Assembly: GCA_949715645.1 (NCBI GenBank)
Contig: OX454525.1
Span: forward strand, 214,476,221 to 214,540,220
DNA length: 64,000 nucleotides
Reading direction: 5' to 3'
Source: Portevinia maculata
Taxonomy: Eukaryota; Arthropoda; Insecta; Diptera; Syrphidae
The notes beneath the pieces were generated by a model. It made no database searches, was not told where the DNA came from, and saw only the letters and a list, made by a program, of their open reading frames with translations. Shown in pieces: positions 42,319 to 53,001 of this stretch (the stretch's first letter is position 1; the number at the start of each line of letters is the position of its first letter). The translations under genes and the position numbers were made by a program.

Positions 42319-44560
42319 CTATACATCGATGGACTGTTCCTCCTCGTCTATAAGTTCCTCCTTATCATTAGCTTCCTCAAAGCTGGTTTGTAATTTAAAG
42401 TTTTCTGTTGTAATGCACCGTTCCAGCTCTTCAACGTCTTCGACATGATGCACCGTCTTGAAATAACGTTTGATCCTAAAAAGAGAATAACTATTTTTTT
42501 ATTTTTATTTATAGGGTACTTCTATTTAGAAATTCATTGCAACAGTTTTAGTTTTTAGCTACAAGATTTAATAATGTTTCGCAGCTATGGCTCTAACGAA
42601 ATCATGATTGGTTTTCGGAAATTAAGTTATATTTTTGAAGTTACTTTTGCAATTGGATATGCGGTTAGGACACACATCTTACACTCACCAACAACTTATA
42701 TATGCACGATAATTGATTCTTTCCAACAATATGGAAGTATACGCCCTCGGAACCTCATTGAGTATTTAAAACTTACTTGAATCTGGTTGGGAATCCTTTG
42801 TCGCAAACTGCACAGTTAAACGGCATTGCTGTGTGCTGGAACGAATGATTTCTGCGTCCCGACATGTTAATGAATTCCTTATCGCACACCTCACACTTGT
42901 ATATGATGCCCTGATGACGTTTTTGGTGATAGTTTAAATGACTTACTACAGCAAAGCGCTTTTCACAGTACTGGCATTCGTAGGGGAAATTTCCAGTGTG
43001 AAAACGCAAATGAACGCTTAAGTCTGTTTTGCGAACAAACTGCTTCGCGTAGTACATGCAGGACATGGTTTCACCACGGTGCATTTGCATATGTAGCCTG
43101 AGATTGACCTTCTGCAGAAATTTCTTTTCGCAGAGTGTGCAATTGTAAGGTCACGGTTCGAGCGTGCACTTTATACGTTCTTTCGGTGAGAATTTTTTTG
43201 TGGCATTTGTCACACTCGAAATTCCGTACCCTATTCTCATTGTGGGTCTCGGAATGTATTTGTAATCTGTTGTGGTCTTAAAGGTACGAGCTATTGGGCG
43301 AAATAAAAAAAAGGTTGCAACTACAGAATTTTAAAAAGAAATAAACCTACGGCAAGCGGAACACAAAAATGAGGTCCTCCTATGAACTTGTCTTTTGTGG
43401 GTACGCAAGAAACTCCTTTTAACTGTGGTCTCACATATATTACATTTAATATAGCATTATTCGTGCTTGCTTTTCATATAATCTGAGAGCGTATACTTGC
43501 TGCTGAACCGATGAAAGCATGTCATACAGCAAAAAGGAATATTCACTAGGAAGAAAAATTGTTACGACAATCATACCGATATGTATTGTATCTAAACCGT
43601 TACCATGTTCACCGTGCTCTCTTAGATCTTCTAGATTACCAAATACTGTGTTACACAAATTACACTTGAACGTACTGTCAAGCTCGCGTCGAGCTGTTTC
43701 TTCCTTTTCATTGAGTTCTTCTAATCGCTCTTCGTTCACAGTGTTTTCCTCCGATGCACCATGTTCATTTGCTAGGCTCTCATCTTCCTCTTTTATGTCT
43801 ATGTCACCGAAGTTAAGAGATTCCTCTTCTAACTGAAAGAACAAAAATTGCAACACGAATAAATAAAAAAAAAATCATACACTTTCCTCCTCATAGGCCA
43901 TTTGGCTATCTGGACTACGGAAATCATCCATTGGCAGTTGCTCCACAGCAACCTTGCTTATCTCCAAAATAATACGCTGTGTCTTGTTTGAACACTTGGC
44001 TTTGGTGAATGCTCTCAGACATTTTTCTACTGCTTCGGTAATCACAGCGACAGGATTAATTTCGACTGGTTCTAGTTCGAAGACAGAAACAACGTCCTTC
44101 GAGAATTTGAAGAAGGATTTTCAGCTTTTGTGTGTAAGTTTCGATCGGATAGCGTACCTCTTCATTCAATTCCTCCTGATGAAGATAGAATTTTATTATA
44201 TTTATTGAAAAACATACTAAAGGAAATACCGTTTTTGTAGACAAAAGAGCTTCATTGTATTGAGTATTTTCATCAGTTACTTCATCAGTTAATTGTATCT
44301 CCAATCCGAATCCCTTTATGCTACAAATCACTTCGGTTTCTACAGCCTGAAGCTTTTCTTCTTTTCCACGCTAATAAATATAAATCGTATGTCAAGTGTC
44401 GAGATCATTTTATTTTTTATTTTTTTTTGCAGGCTGTTGCACATTTATCATTATTTAAACTTTGGAATAAAAGATAATCACAAAGTTCTGTCAAATGAAA
44501 ATTAAATTCACCATTAAACTCACCACACAAACTTGTCATATTTGACAATCAGCAGAAGAA
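42319..44560 (-). pseudogene. C2H2 zinc-finger gene, multi-exon, frameshifted
   Basis: Read on the minus strand, exons can be traced with GT-AG junctions. The last exon is 42319-42475 (acidic tail, stop 42319). A 301-nt intron precedes exon 42777-43290, and an exon ends at 43351. Further upstream are about 43446-43570, 43578-43840, 43884-44110 and about 44222-44372, with a possible first exon at about 44543 (ATGACAAGTTTGTG then GTGAGT). C2H2 fingers are clear: CQYCEKRFAVVSHLNYHQKRH, CEVCDKEFINMSGRRNHSFQH, and a last finger split by the intron. Others are damaged: frameshifts near 43448, 43265 and 43150, and one finger has lost its second Cys. A role as a nuclear DNA-binding regulator is family knowledge. 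It is likely a pseudogene, though base errors could mimic some of this. Confidence 0.75.
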
Positions 44561-44690
44561 AAAAATATTCAAGCGGCTAACTTCACTTTTATTGATTCAC
44601 ATGTATTCACCGATAGGAAATTTTGAGAGGATCCCGCTCTCCCATTTGAGGGGCGCAGCGGACGGGGGTAGTGAGAGTTGACTGTCTAGT
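44440..44690 (-). repeat. Zinc-finger gene 5' region, first copy of an imperfect direct repeat
   Basis: This block (first-exon-like ATGACAAG with GTGAGT donor, then TTCTGTCAAATG and CCCATTTGAGGGGCGCAGCG) recurs at 44880-45100 with small differences. The 5' end of the gene is therefore duplicated about 420 bases apart, with a copy of the 44.7-kb repeat element in between. Confidence 0.8.
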
Positions 44691-44879
44691 ATAGTTAGTC
44701 TGTGCTTAACACTTGTCCCCACTAAATATCCTATCTGTATGCAAGCTTCCCATTTGATTTGCATGCAAACACTAATACAGATTAGGGTTTTTCAGCTGTT
44801 TTCAGCTTGTAGGCAATCCGAAAAAAATTCCTCTCAGTTGACTGTCTAGTATAGGTAGTCTGTGCTTAAGAGTGTACAA
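44691..44879 (+). repeat. Short repeat element with TATAGGTAGTCTGTG-type ends
   Basis: Flanked by direct repeats of TTGACTGTCTAGTATAG followed by GTCTGTGCTTAA (44677-44709 and 44838-44870). It is related to 30574-31600 on the other strand and contains an inner inverted pair GCATGC/CAAGCTT-like motifs. No coding. It may be a short non-autonomous element. Confidence 0.6.
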
Positions 44880-45104
44880 ATATATTATTAATCTTTGGAA
44901 TAAAAGAATCAAAAAGTTCTGTCAAATGACGCAAAATTAAACTCACCACACAATCTTGTCATATTTCACAATCAGACAGAAGACTTCACTTTTATTGATT
45001 CACATGTATTCACCGATAGGAAATTTTGAGTGAGGATTCCGCTCTCCCATTTGAGGGGCGCAGCGGACGGGGGTAGTGAGAGTTGGCTGTCTAATATAGG
45101 TATA
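44880..45104 (-). repeat. Zinc-finger gene 5' region, second copy
   Basis: Second copy of the 44440-44690 block. It also has a first-exon-like ATGACAAGATTGTG followed by GTGAGT on the minus strand. It ends at the TA where element E1 begins. Confidence 0.75.
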
Positions 45105-45651
45105 GTCCGTACCAAAACAGTTGGCCAACGGTCGATTGCGCAGAGAGAGGATTTAAGAGAACAAAAATGACGCGAAAGAGATTTAATCACTAAGCGTTTT
45201 TGCCTGTAATTTACAATGCGTAACCCAACTTTAGAGTGCTTAGAACTAAAATGCTGTTGAATATCTAAATAAACTTAATTTTTTATTATGAGGTCGACTT
45301 TTATACATTTCTACCTAGAAGTCCGATTGTATTTGAAAGGGTTCCCAACCCTTTTTATGGTTGAACATTTCGTGGTTTAGCGCTAGGTACCTGAATGGGT
45401 GGTGTGCTTGGTTAGCATTAATTTTATGATGTTTGATTTTACCTGTTTGACTTAAGTGTAAAAGTTTTACGACATGATTAGTGTTTGCATTTGGTTACCT
45501 GTAGGGGCAAGGAATAAATTTGTTGCTTGGTTTTTAGAGTTTTTTATTTTAAGATAACGCATATATATTATGGATTTCCTATTTGGAATTCACTTTCACG
45601 AAAACAAAAGCATTGCTAGGACATAAGTTTATTAAAATAAAATAAATTGTC
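45105..45651 (+). other. E1 left terminal repeat and transposase leader
   Basis: The terminal inverted repeat occupies 45105-45142. The remaining 500 bases are AT-rich and noncoding. I see no clear TATA/initiator pair close to the ATG. Confidence 0.7.
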
Positions 45652-46983
45652 ATGGATCTTTCAAGAAAAGGAAAACCAATAGGAAGTCTAGGACGTAAGA
45701 TCGTTGTTAGGATATATTACAAAAAAATTGAAGAAGCTAGGAATTTATGTATAGATAATCCCATCACATACGCAAATTCACAGACAGAGGAGTTTACGGG
45801 AATTTCGGCCCGAACAATAAGAAGGATAATTAAAGAATATGAGAAGAAAGGCGCTATTGAATCTCCAACTAAAAGAGTACCACATACAAAATGGAAAACT
45901 GGATTGGACGAATTTGGTATCACAGCTGTTCGGCGAATTATATACATCTTCCACATTGAAGAAAAAATGATGATAACATTAAAAATGTTAAGACAACGGG
46001 TGCAGGAAGATTTGGAGCTGAACCTAAGCAATATGTCGCTACATAGGATTTTAAAAAGAAATGGATTTTCTTATAGGAAAACGGAGAACAACCGTAAATT
46101 TCTTTGCGAAAGAAATGAAATCAAACTTTTACGAGTGAAATATCTGAGGAAGGTGCGGGAGTACAGGTCAGAAGGATATGAGATTATTTATTTGGACGAG
46201 AGCTATATTCACAGCTCTCACACAAGGCCAAGGGCATGGACTGACGGCACCAGTCAAGGTTTAAAGGCGCCAATTTCAAAAGGCCAAAGGCTGATAATGG
46301 CGCATGCAGGTGGAGCGAAGGGCTTCGTGAATAATGCATTGCTTTTATTTAAATCTGGGTCGAAAACAGGAGATTATCACGATGAGATGAATTTTGAAAA
46401 TTTCTCCAAATGGATGAAGGATCAAGTTTTAAATAACCTAGAGGAACCATCGGTTATTGTAATGGACAACGCATCATATCACAACAAATGGGAACACAAG
46501 CAAATCACTTCTGCTTCCGTTAAATCGGAGATGTTAGAATGGCTTTCCGTCAACAATATACCGCATTCTTCAAAAATGCTCAAAGTCGAACTTTATGACC
46601 TTATAAAGCGACATCGGACTAATCACCACCCCAAGCATAAGATTGACGATATGATTCACGGCGCGGGACACAAAGTACTACGATTGCCACCCTATCATCC
46701 AGATCTCAACCCTATTGAAAAGACCTGGGCAACAGTCAAGGGAAGAGTCGGAAGCCGAAATACAACGTTTAGATTATCGGATGTTCAGAAACTAGCTGAA
46801 GAAGAATTTTCAAAAATAACAGTTGAAGATTGGCGCAAAGTTTGTGAAAAAATTATAAGGACAGAGGAGGAATACTTTTCACACGAGCACATGTGGGACA
46901 CAATGTCGGATGCAATAATTATCAATCCAGGAGATGATTCTTCAACCGATTATGAAACTGACAGTTCTTCGAATTCAATTTAA
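45652..46983 (+). CDS. E1 transposase, DD83E type
   Basis: Intact 443-codon frame, ATG at 45652. The N-terminal 140 residues contain two helix-turn-helix-like units (ISARTIRRIIKEYEKKG at 51-67; NMSLHRILKRNGFSYRK at 127-143) for terminal-repeat binding. The catalytic core has D182 in IIYLDESYIH, D272 in VIVMDNASYH, and E356 in DLNPIEKTWA. D272 and E356 are separated by 83 residues instead of about 34 in classical Tc1/mariner. The extra segment (about 288-322) has a SAP-like pattern, KSEMLEWLSVNN...LKVELYDLI. The long spacing recalls the DD82E (Sailor) group as I remember it; that link is inference. The C-terminus is acidic and Ser-rich. It would cut and paste element E at TA. Confidence 0.92.
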   Translation: MDLSRKGKPIGSLGRKIVVRIYYKKIEEARNLCIDNPITYANSQTEEFTGISARTIRRIIKEYEKKGAIESPTKRVPHTKWKTGLDEFGITAVRRIIYIFHIEEKMMITLKMLRQRVQEDLELNLSNMSLHRILKRNGFSYRKTENNRKFLCERNEIKLLRVKYLRKVREYRSEGYEIIYLDESYIHSSHTRPRAWTDGTSQGLKAPISKGQRLIMAHAGGAKGFVNNALLLFKSGSKTGDYHDEMNFENFSKWMKDQVLNNLEEPSVIVMDNASYHNKWEHKQITSASVKSEMLEWLSVNNIPHSSKMLKVELYDLIKRHRTNHHPKHKIDDMIHGAGHKVLRLPPYHPDLNPIEKTWATVKGRVGSRNTTFRLSDVQKLAEEEFSKITVEDWRKVCEKIIRTEEEYFSHEHMWDTMSDAIIINPGDDSSTDYETDSSSNSI

Positions 46984-47052
46984 TATACATTAATATTAAC
47001 TATTTCATATATAGGTAGCAAAATCAATAAATATTTTTATCTTAGTACTAAA

Positions 47053-47061
47053 ACGTGTGTG
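47053..47061. repeat. Target duplication of the LOA-like LINE in E1, left
   Basis: ACGTGTGTG here, and again at 49797-49805 after the poly(A). Confidence 0.88.
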
Positions 47062-49692
47062 ACCATATACAACTTAGAGTTGCGCAGATCCAAAAGAGCC
47101 TCATGGCGTGCAAACTGTGAGAAGATAGAAAAACTTCCAGAGGTGGCACGCCTCCAAAGGGCCCTGTCAACGGATCAAGAAAAAGGCATGGGATTGTTAA
47201 TTAAATCAGATGGTTCAATCACACGCGACCGGGAAGAAACGCTGAAAACTTTGCTTCAGGCTCACTTCCCAGGTTCTCACACGATGGTCATTACAGACGA
47301 CCATACAGCGGAGGTCTCAATTCCAAGAAACCTCAGCAGAATTCATAGTTTATCCGGAACACTTTTTACTCCGGATAAGGTTAAATGGGCAATTAACTCA
47401 TTTAAACCATTCAAGGCATCAGGTACAGACGGTATTTTTCCAGCCCTCATTCAAAATGGAATAGAATTTTTACTACCATCCATGATTGCCTTATTTAGGT
47501 TCAGCTTCAACTGGGGGTATATACCAGTTACCTGGAGGGAGGTAAACGTAGTATTTATACCTAAACCGGGAAACAAGCCGAGAGAATTACCTAAATCATA
47601 TCGTCCGATAAGCCTGACATCGTTTTTTCTGAAAACAATGGAAAGGATTATTGACATTCACATTAGAGAATGCATATCAAAAAGCATGCCTCTGCACCCT
47701 CACCAATATGCGTACCAAAAGGGCAAATCCACGGAAGGCGCTCTGTTAAGACTAACTACAGAGATAAAAAACGCCTACCGTTGCAAAGAGATCGCACTTT
47801 GTGCCTTTCTGGACATAGAGGGTGCTTTCGACAACACTGGATATGAATCCATATCAAATGCTTTGTACCATAGAAATATAGATAAACCAACTATTAAATG
47901 GATCAAAGCGATGCTGGAAAGTCGCAAAATAACTTCCTCGTCAGGAACGACCTCAGTATCAGTAACAGCCGTAAGGGGCTGCCCACAAGGGGGAGTACTC
48001 TCACCCCTTATGTGGTCATTGGTCATCGATGACCTGCTACACAAGATGAGCAGTTTGGGCTACACCACAATTGGGTACGCCGATGATATTGTCATCATAG
48101 TTAGGGGCAAAGACTCAATAGGAGTCACATCAAAAATGAAAAATGCTCTAAAGACATCCATAGACTGGTGCATTAAGGAAAATCTTTCCATAAATCCCAG
48201 TAAAGCCGTCATCGTTCCTTTCACTAAAAGGAGGAAATTAGACCTAGGCCTAATCACAATAAACGACACGGTCGTAGAGTATTCCGACGAAGTCAAGTAT
48301 CTTGGAGTAATCCTGGACAAGAGACTTAACTGGAACTCTCACATAAACAACAAAATCAGTAAAGCTAATAGAGCTTTATGGGCCTGTCGTCGCACATATG
48401 GTAGAACCTGGGGAATCTCTCCAAAGATCGTCCACTGGATCTACACAGTGATGATAAGACCCATCATAACATACGCCTCCATAGTATGGTGGACAAAATC
48501 CACACAAAAGGTCGCAATAGAGAAGCTCAAAAAGGTACAACGGCTTGCGTGCCTTGGTATCTCCGGAGCCATGTGTACCTGTCCAACAGCTGCCATAGAG
48601 GCAATAACAGGAATTATACCCCTCCACATATACGTCCAAAAAGTGGCGATCCACAGTGCAATAAGTCTAATACAGCTAAACGAGATAAGTCTTAATGATC
48701 ATCCGGAACTTAAGACCCTTCTCGATGAACTGCCAGAACTTAACATGAACTGCGCGGTCACAGACCGCATTCAAAAAACACTATGCTTCAACAAACGGTT
48801 CTCCACGGAGATACCCAAAAGAGAAGCATGGGTTAGCAATAACCCACCAAACAGCCATAACGGCATAAAGTGGTATACGGATGGTTCTAAAATGGAAACG
48901 GGGGTAGGAGCGGGAATATACGGACCACACAAACGCTTTACGATACCCATGGGAAAAAGTCCCAGCGTATTTCAAGCGGAGCTCCACGCCATTCAAGAAT
49001 GCGCCAGCCACATTATCTTATCTGGCATAAAAGGTGCAACCATCCATATTTTCACGGACAGTCAAGCAGCTATAAACGCCCTTAGCTCGTATACCATTGA
49101 CTCCAAATCAGTCATGTACTGCTTCAATACCCTACAATTACTCGGAGCAAGAAACAAGACCAAATTATGGTGGGTTCCGGGTCATGTTGGGGTAGAAGGT
49201 AACGAAAAGGCCGACGAACTGGCCAGAAAAGGTTCAGAAACACCTTTCATAGGTCCCGAACCTTTCTGCTGCACCCCTAGATCAGCAGCAACGGCAGCAA
49301 TTAAAAGCTGGGAACATAGAAAATGTATCTATCATTGGGATAACATCCCAGGTCTAAGGCAGGCCAAACGAGCCATTCGGCCCTTCAATCATAATGCCAG
49401 CAAATGTCTAAACCTAAGCAGGCATGATATCAAAAACCTAGTAGGTTACCTTACTGGTCACCACGGTTTAAGATATCATCTACACAAAATGAGAATAGCA
49501 GATTCTCCTGAGTGCCGACTCTGTCTTGAAGAGGACGAGTCAGCTGAACACATTTTATGTGAATGCCCAGCCCTTAATGGAATTAGAAAGAAGATCTTTC
49601 TCAGGGAACAATTGAGCCCCGAGGACATAAAGAATTCTTCTACTGGTAAAATTGTCCGCTTTACACGGAAAGTGGAAATTTTACTAGTTTAA
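47062..49692 (+). pseudogene. LOA-like reverse transcriptase-RNase H (N-terminally truncated, otherwise open)
   Basis: The frame is open for about 876 codons. There is no ATG at the truncated edge; the first in-frame ATG is at 47188. The endonuclease that should precede RT is absent. RT shows FLDIEGAFDN, CPQGGVLSPLMW, and YADD at residues 340-343 counted from 47059. RNase H follows: WYTDGSKMETG (605), AELHAIQECA, FTDSQAAINAL, and HVGVEGNEKADELA (about 709). A C-terminal Cys/His motif, CRLCLEEDESAEHILCECP, is near 818. RT followed by RNase H with this tail fits the LOA branch of the I-like LINEs. It could make an N-truncated RT if transcribed from a nearby promoter, but there is no evidence of that. 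Confidence 0.85.
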
Positions 49693-49797
49693 AATTTTTC
49701 TGGCCCATACGGTACAAAAGATCTTTTAGGTCGAAGTACCCCCCCTTTTATAAATCGCCTTGGCGAGCCAGAATTTAAAAAAAAAAAAAAAAAAAAA
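47062..49797 (+). mobile_element. 5'-truncated LOA-like LINE inside E1
   Basis: It starts abruptly within a reading frame at 47062 and ends in a run of 21 A (49777-49797), flanked by ACGTGTGTG. This is ordinary target-primed LINE insertion with 5' truncation. The same insertion, at the same base, is in E2, E3 and E4, so it happened once before those copies arose. Confidence 0.9.
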
Positions 49798-49805
49798 CGT
49801 GTGTG

Positions 49806-50713
49806 TTTTTACTTCTTAATTCGAACCAAACCGAACCACCCATTTGGTATACTGGTGTTTTGTTTTGCTGCTCGCTGTAAATCTGTTTTATATTTGCAAT
49901 TCATCGTCAATTTTATCTCGCTATAATTTACACTTTTAATCAAGGTTACAAATTTAAAAGTGGTGGGTAGTTCAAAAAGTTTTAAAAACTGCATTTCTTA
50001 AAAAAAATTATTGAAGAATCAAGAACGTTCACCATTTTGTCTTTAACGAACCGTTTAATACCCCATCCTCTTTTTTGTGACAGAAAATCGTGCCTATTGT
50101 TATTGGGCATAAAATCGTTTACGTTTCCAAAAAATTCCCAAATTGTAAATTTTTTATTAAATTTACCTACCTCGCCCAAATTCAATGATATAAACAAAAA
50201 AAATTTGGTGTGACACTGCAATTTACTTTACTTTGCGTGCCAATATCAGTACCTACATGATCAATATGCACGACACAATTAATAATGATCAACGAAAGCA
50301 TAATGAGCAAATAGGGTTTAAATCTAAAACCGTACACCTTCATACAGACACAGTCACACAATCAATTCATGTGCAATGTTTTGCTTAATCTATCCGACCG
50401 TGATCACATCATACTCCTACAAAGAACCGACAAGACAAAAAACGAAACAATATATTTGCCTCCAAGTAAAGTTGACATATAATGGTCTATATTTTTCCTC
50501 CGCTCCTAATTTCAGTATAAAAGAAGGAAAATGAAGAAACCACCCTCAGTGAGATCGCTACAGCGATCTTGAACACAAGGCAGGGTATACGTCGTTTTTT
50601 ATTATGGCTCCGCCAATTTTCGTCTCTTTATGCTTGTTTTTGCAATTTAAGAGATTGTAAAACACATTTTAAGAGACCTGCGCAGTAGAATGGCCAACTG
50701 TTTTGGTACGCAC
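49806..50713 (+). other. E1 right-hand noncoding part and right terminal repeat
   Basis: About 0.9 kb with no gene. It resumes the transposon after the LINE and ends with the right terminal inverted repeat (50677-50713). A TATA/initiator-like pair near its end is listed separately. Confidence 0.75.
50516..50550 (+). promoter_or_regulatory. Outward-facing core-promoter-like site in E1
   Basis: TATAAAAG at 50516-50523 is followed by TCAGT (A at 50548), about the 30-base spacing of an insect TATA plus initiator promoter. It points right, out of E1 and into E2, whose transposase ATG lies 719 bases on. An inverted repeat GATCGCTACAGCGATC follows. The equivalent site is in E3. Activity is inference. 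Confidence 0.5.
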
Positions 50714-51266
50714 TATATAGTCCGTACCAAAACAGTTGGCCAACGGTCGATTGCGCAGAGAGAGGATTTAAGAGAACAAAAATGACGCGAAAGAGATTTA
50801 ATCACTAAGCGTTTTTGCCTGTAATTTACAATGCGTAACCCAACTTTACAGTGCTTAGAACTAAAATGCTGTTGAATATCTAAATAAACTTAATTTTTTA
50901 TTATGAGGTCGACTTTTATACATTTCTACCTAGAAGTCCGATTGTATTTGAAAGGGTTCCCAACCCTTTTTATGGTTGAACATTTCGTGGTTTAGCGCTA
51001 GGTACCTGTATGGGTGGTGTGCTTGGTTAGCATTAATTTTATGATGTTTGATTTTACCTGTTTGACTTAAGTGTAAAAGTTTTACGACATGATTAGTGTT
51101 TGCATTTGGTTACCTGTAGGGGCAAGGAATAAATTTGTTGCTTGGTTTTTAGAGTTTTTTATTTTAAGATAACGCATATATATTATGGATTTCCTATTTG
51201 GAATTCACTTTCACGAAAACAAAAGCATTGCTAGGACATAAGTTTATTAAAATAAAATAAATTGTC

Positions 51267-52598
51267 ATGGATCTTTCAAGAAAAGGAAAACCAATAGGAA
51301 GTCTAGGACGTAAGATCGTTGTTAGGATATATTACAAAAAAATTGAAGAAGCTAGGAATTTATGTATAGATAATCCCATCACATACGCAAATTCACAGAC
51401 AGAGGAGTTTACGGGAATTTCGGCCCGAACAATAAGAAGGATAATTAAAGAATATGAGAAGAAAGGCGCTATTGAATCTCCAACTAAAAGAGTACCACAT
51501 ACAAAATGGAAAACTGGATTGGACGAATTTGGTATCACAGCTGTTCGGCGAATTATATACATCTTCCACATTGAAGAAAAAATGATGATAACATTAAAAA
51601 TGTTAAGACAACAGGTGCAGGAAGATTTGGAGCTGAACCTAAGCAATATGTCGCTACATAGGATTTTAAAAAGAAATGGATTTTCTTATAGGAAAACGGA
51701 GAACAACCGTAAATTTCTTTGCGAAAGAAATGAAATCAAACTTTTACGAGTGAAATATCTGAGGAAGGTGCGGGAGTACAGGTCAGAAGGATATGAGATT
51801 ATTTATTTGGACGAGAGCTATATTCACAGCTCTCACACAAGGCCAAGGGCATGGACTGACGGCACCAGTCAAGGTTTAAAGGCGCCAATTTCAAAAGGCC
51901 AAAGGCTGATAATGGCGCATGCAGGTGGAGCGAAGGGCTTCGTGAATAATGCATTGCTTTTATTTAAATCTGGGTCGAAAACAGGAGATTATCACGATGA
52001 GATGAATTTTGAAAATTTCTCCAAATGGATGAAGGATCAAGTTTTAAATAACCTAGAGGAACCATCGGTTATTGTAATGGACAACGCATCATATCACAAC
52101 AAATGGGAACACAAGCAAATCACTTCTGCTTCCGTTAAATCGGAGATGTTAGAATGGCTTTCCGTCAACAATATACCGCATTCTTCAAAAATGCTCAAAG
52201 TCGAACTTTATGACCTTATAAAGCGACATCGGACTAATCACCACCCCAAGCATAAGATTGATGATATGATTCACGGCGCGGGACACAAAGTACTACGATT
52301 GCCACCCTATCATCCAGATCTCAACCCTATTGAAAAGACCTGGGCAACAGTCAAGGGAAGAGTCGGAAGCCGAAATACAACGTTTAGATTATCGGATGTT
52401 CAAAAACTAGCTGAAGAAGAATTTTCAAAAATAACAGTTGAAGATTGGCGCAAAGTTTGTGAAAAAATTATAAGGACAGAGGAGGAATACTTTTCACACG
52501 AGCACATGTGGGACACAATGTCGGATGCAATAATTATCAATCCAGGAGATGATTCTTCAACCGATTATGAAACTGACAGTTCTTCGAATTCAATTTAA
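51267..52598 (+). CDS. E2 transposase, DD83E type
   Basis: Intact 443-codon frame, the same protein as in E1 except one residue (Gln for Arg near 116, in the LRQQVQED stretch), plus a few silent changes. All three catalytic positions (182, 272, 356) are kept. E2 has lost its right end, so it cannot move as a unit, but its enzyme could act on the other copies. Confidence 0.92.
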   Translation: MDLSRKGKPIGSLGRKIVVRIYYKKIEEARNLCIDNPITYANSQTEEFTGISARTIRRIIKEYEKKGAIESPTKRVPHTKWKTGLDEFGITAVRRIIYIFHIEEKMMITLKMLRQQVQEDLELNLSNMSLHRILKRNGFSYRKTENNRKFLCERNEIKLLRVKYLRKVREYRSEGYEIIYLDESYIHSSHTRPRAWTDGTSQGLKAPISKGQRLIMAHAGGAKGFVNNALLLFKSGSKTGDYHDEMNFENFSKWMKDQVLNNLEEPSVIVMDNASYHNKWEHKQITSASVKSEMLEWLSVNNIPHSSKMLKVELYDLIKRHRTNHHPKHKIDDMIHGAGHKVLRLPPYHPDLNPIEKTWATVKGRVGSRNTTFRLSDVQKLAEEEFSKITVEDWRKVCEKIIRTEEEYFSHEHMWDTMSDAIIINPGDDSSTDYETDSSSNSI

Positions 52599-52676
52599 TA
52601 TACATTAATATTAACTATTTCATATATAGGTAGCAAAATCAATAAATATTTTTATCTTAGTACTAAAACGTGTGTG

Positions 52677-53001
52677 ACCATATACAACTTAGAGTTGCGC
52701 AGATCCAAAAGAGCCTCATGGCGTGCAAACTGTGAGAAGATAGAAAAACTTCCAGAGGTGGCACGCCTCCTAAGGGCCCTGTCAACGGATCAAGAAAAAG
52801 GCATGGGATTGTTAATTAAATCAGATGGTTCAATCACACGCGACCGGGAAGAAACGCTGAAAACTTTGCTTCAGGCTCACTTCCCAGGTTCTCACACGAT
52901 GGTCATTACAGACGACCATACAGCGGAGGTCTCAATTCCAAGAAACCTCAGCAGAATTCATAGTTTATCCGGAACACTTTTTACTCCGGATAAGGTTAAA
53001 T
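52677..53001 (+). pseudogene. LOA-like LINE fragment in E2
   Basis: First 108 codons of the frame seen in E1, ending in FTPDKVK before the junction. There is no RT motif left. One coding difference from E1 lies near codon 33 (LLRAL for LQRAL). Confidence 0.9.

Larger units (their letters stand above)
45105..50713 (+). mobile_element. Element E1: Tc1/mariner-IS630 type transposon carrying a LOA-like LINE
   Basis: The left end GTCCGTACCAAAACAGTTGG is matched by the inverse complement of the right end (GTGCGTACCAAAACAGTTGG). The terminal repeats stay similar for about 37 bases (GCGCAG aligned near the inner end). TA lies on both outer sides. The 5.6-kb element holds an intact transposase and, in its 3' part, a LINE with its own target duplication. 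Without the LINE it would be about 2.86 kb. The outer TA may belong to the repeat (TATAGTSCG), which moves the ends by two to four bases. Confidence 0.9.
50720..53001 (+). mobile_element. Element E2, head to tail with E1, truncated at the duplication junction
   Basis: E2 begins six bases (TATATA) after E1 ends, with the same left terminal repeat. It contains the transposase and the first 325 bases of the same LOA-like LINE (52677-53001), then switches without a gap to zinc-finger gene sequence at 53002. The right half and right terminal repeat are missing. Confidence 0.92.

Noticed and set aside
43448..43570. Intact zinc-finger gene with unusual splicing
   Set aside because: At least three separate frame shifts fall within otherwise clear finger sequences, and one finger has lost a Cys. 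No combination of plausible introns restores all of them.
47059..47061. Start of the RT frame at GTG
   Set aside because: GTG is not a normal eukaryotic start and belongs to the ACGTGTGTG target duplication. The frame opens because the LINE is truncated there.
48376..48654. Antisense frames within the LOA-like LINE (also 57799-58077 and 63417-63695)
   Set aside because: They are shadows of the RT frame on the other strand, repeated only because the element is repeated, with no motif.
47059..49692. RT frame in element E as a bacterial-type retron or diversity-generating system
   Set aside because: It has LINE-type RT plus RNase H, a poly(A) tail and target duplication, which fully explain it as a 5'-truncated LINE.
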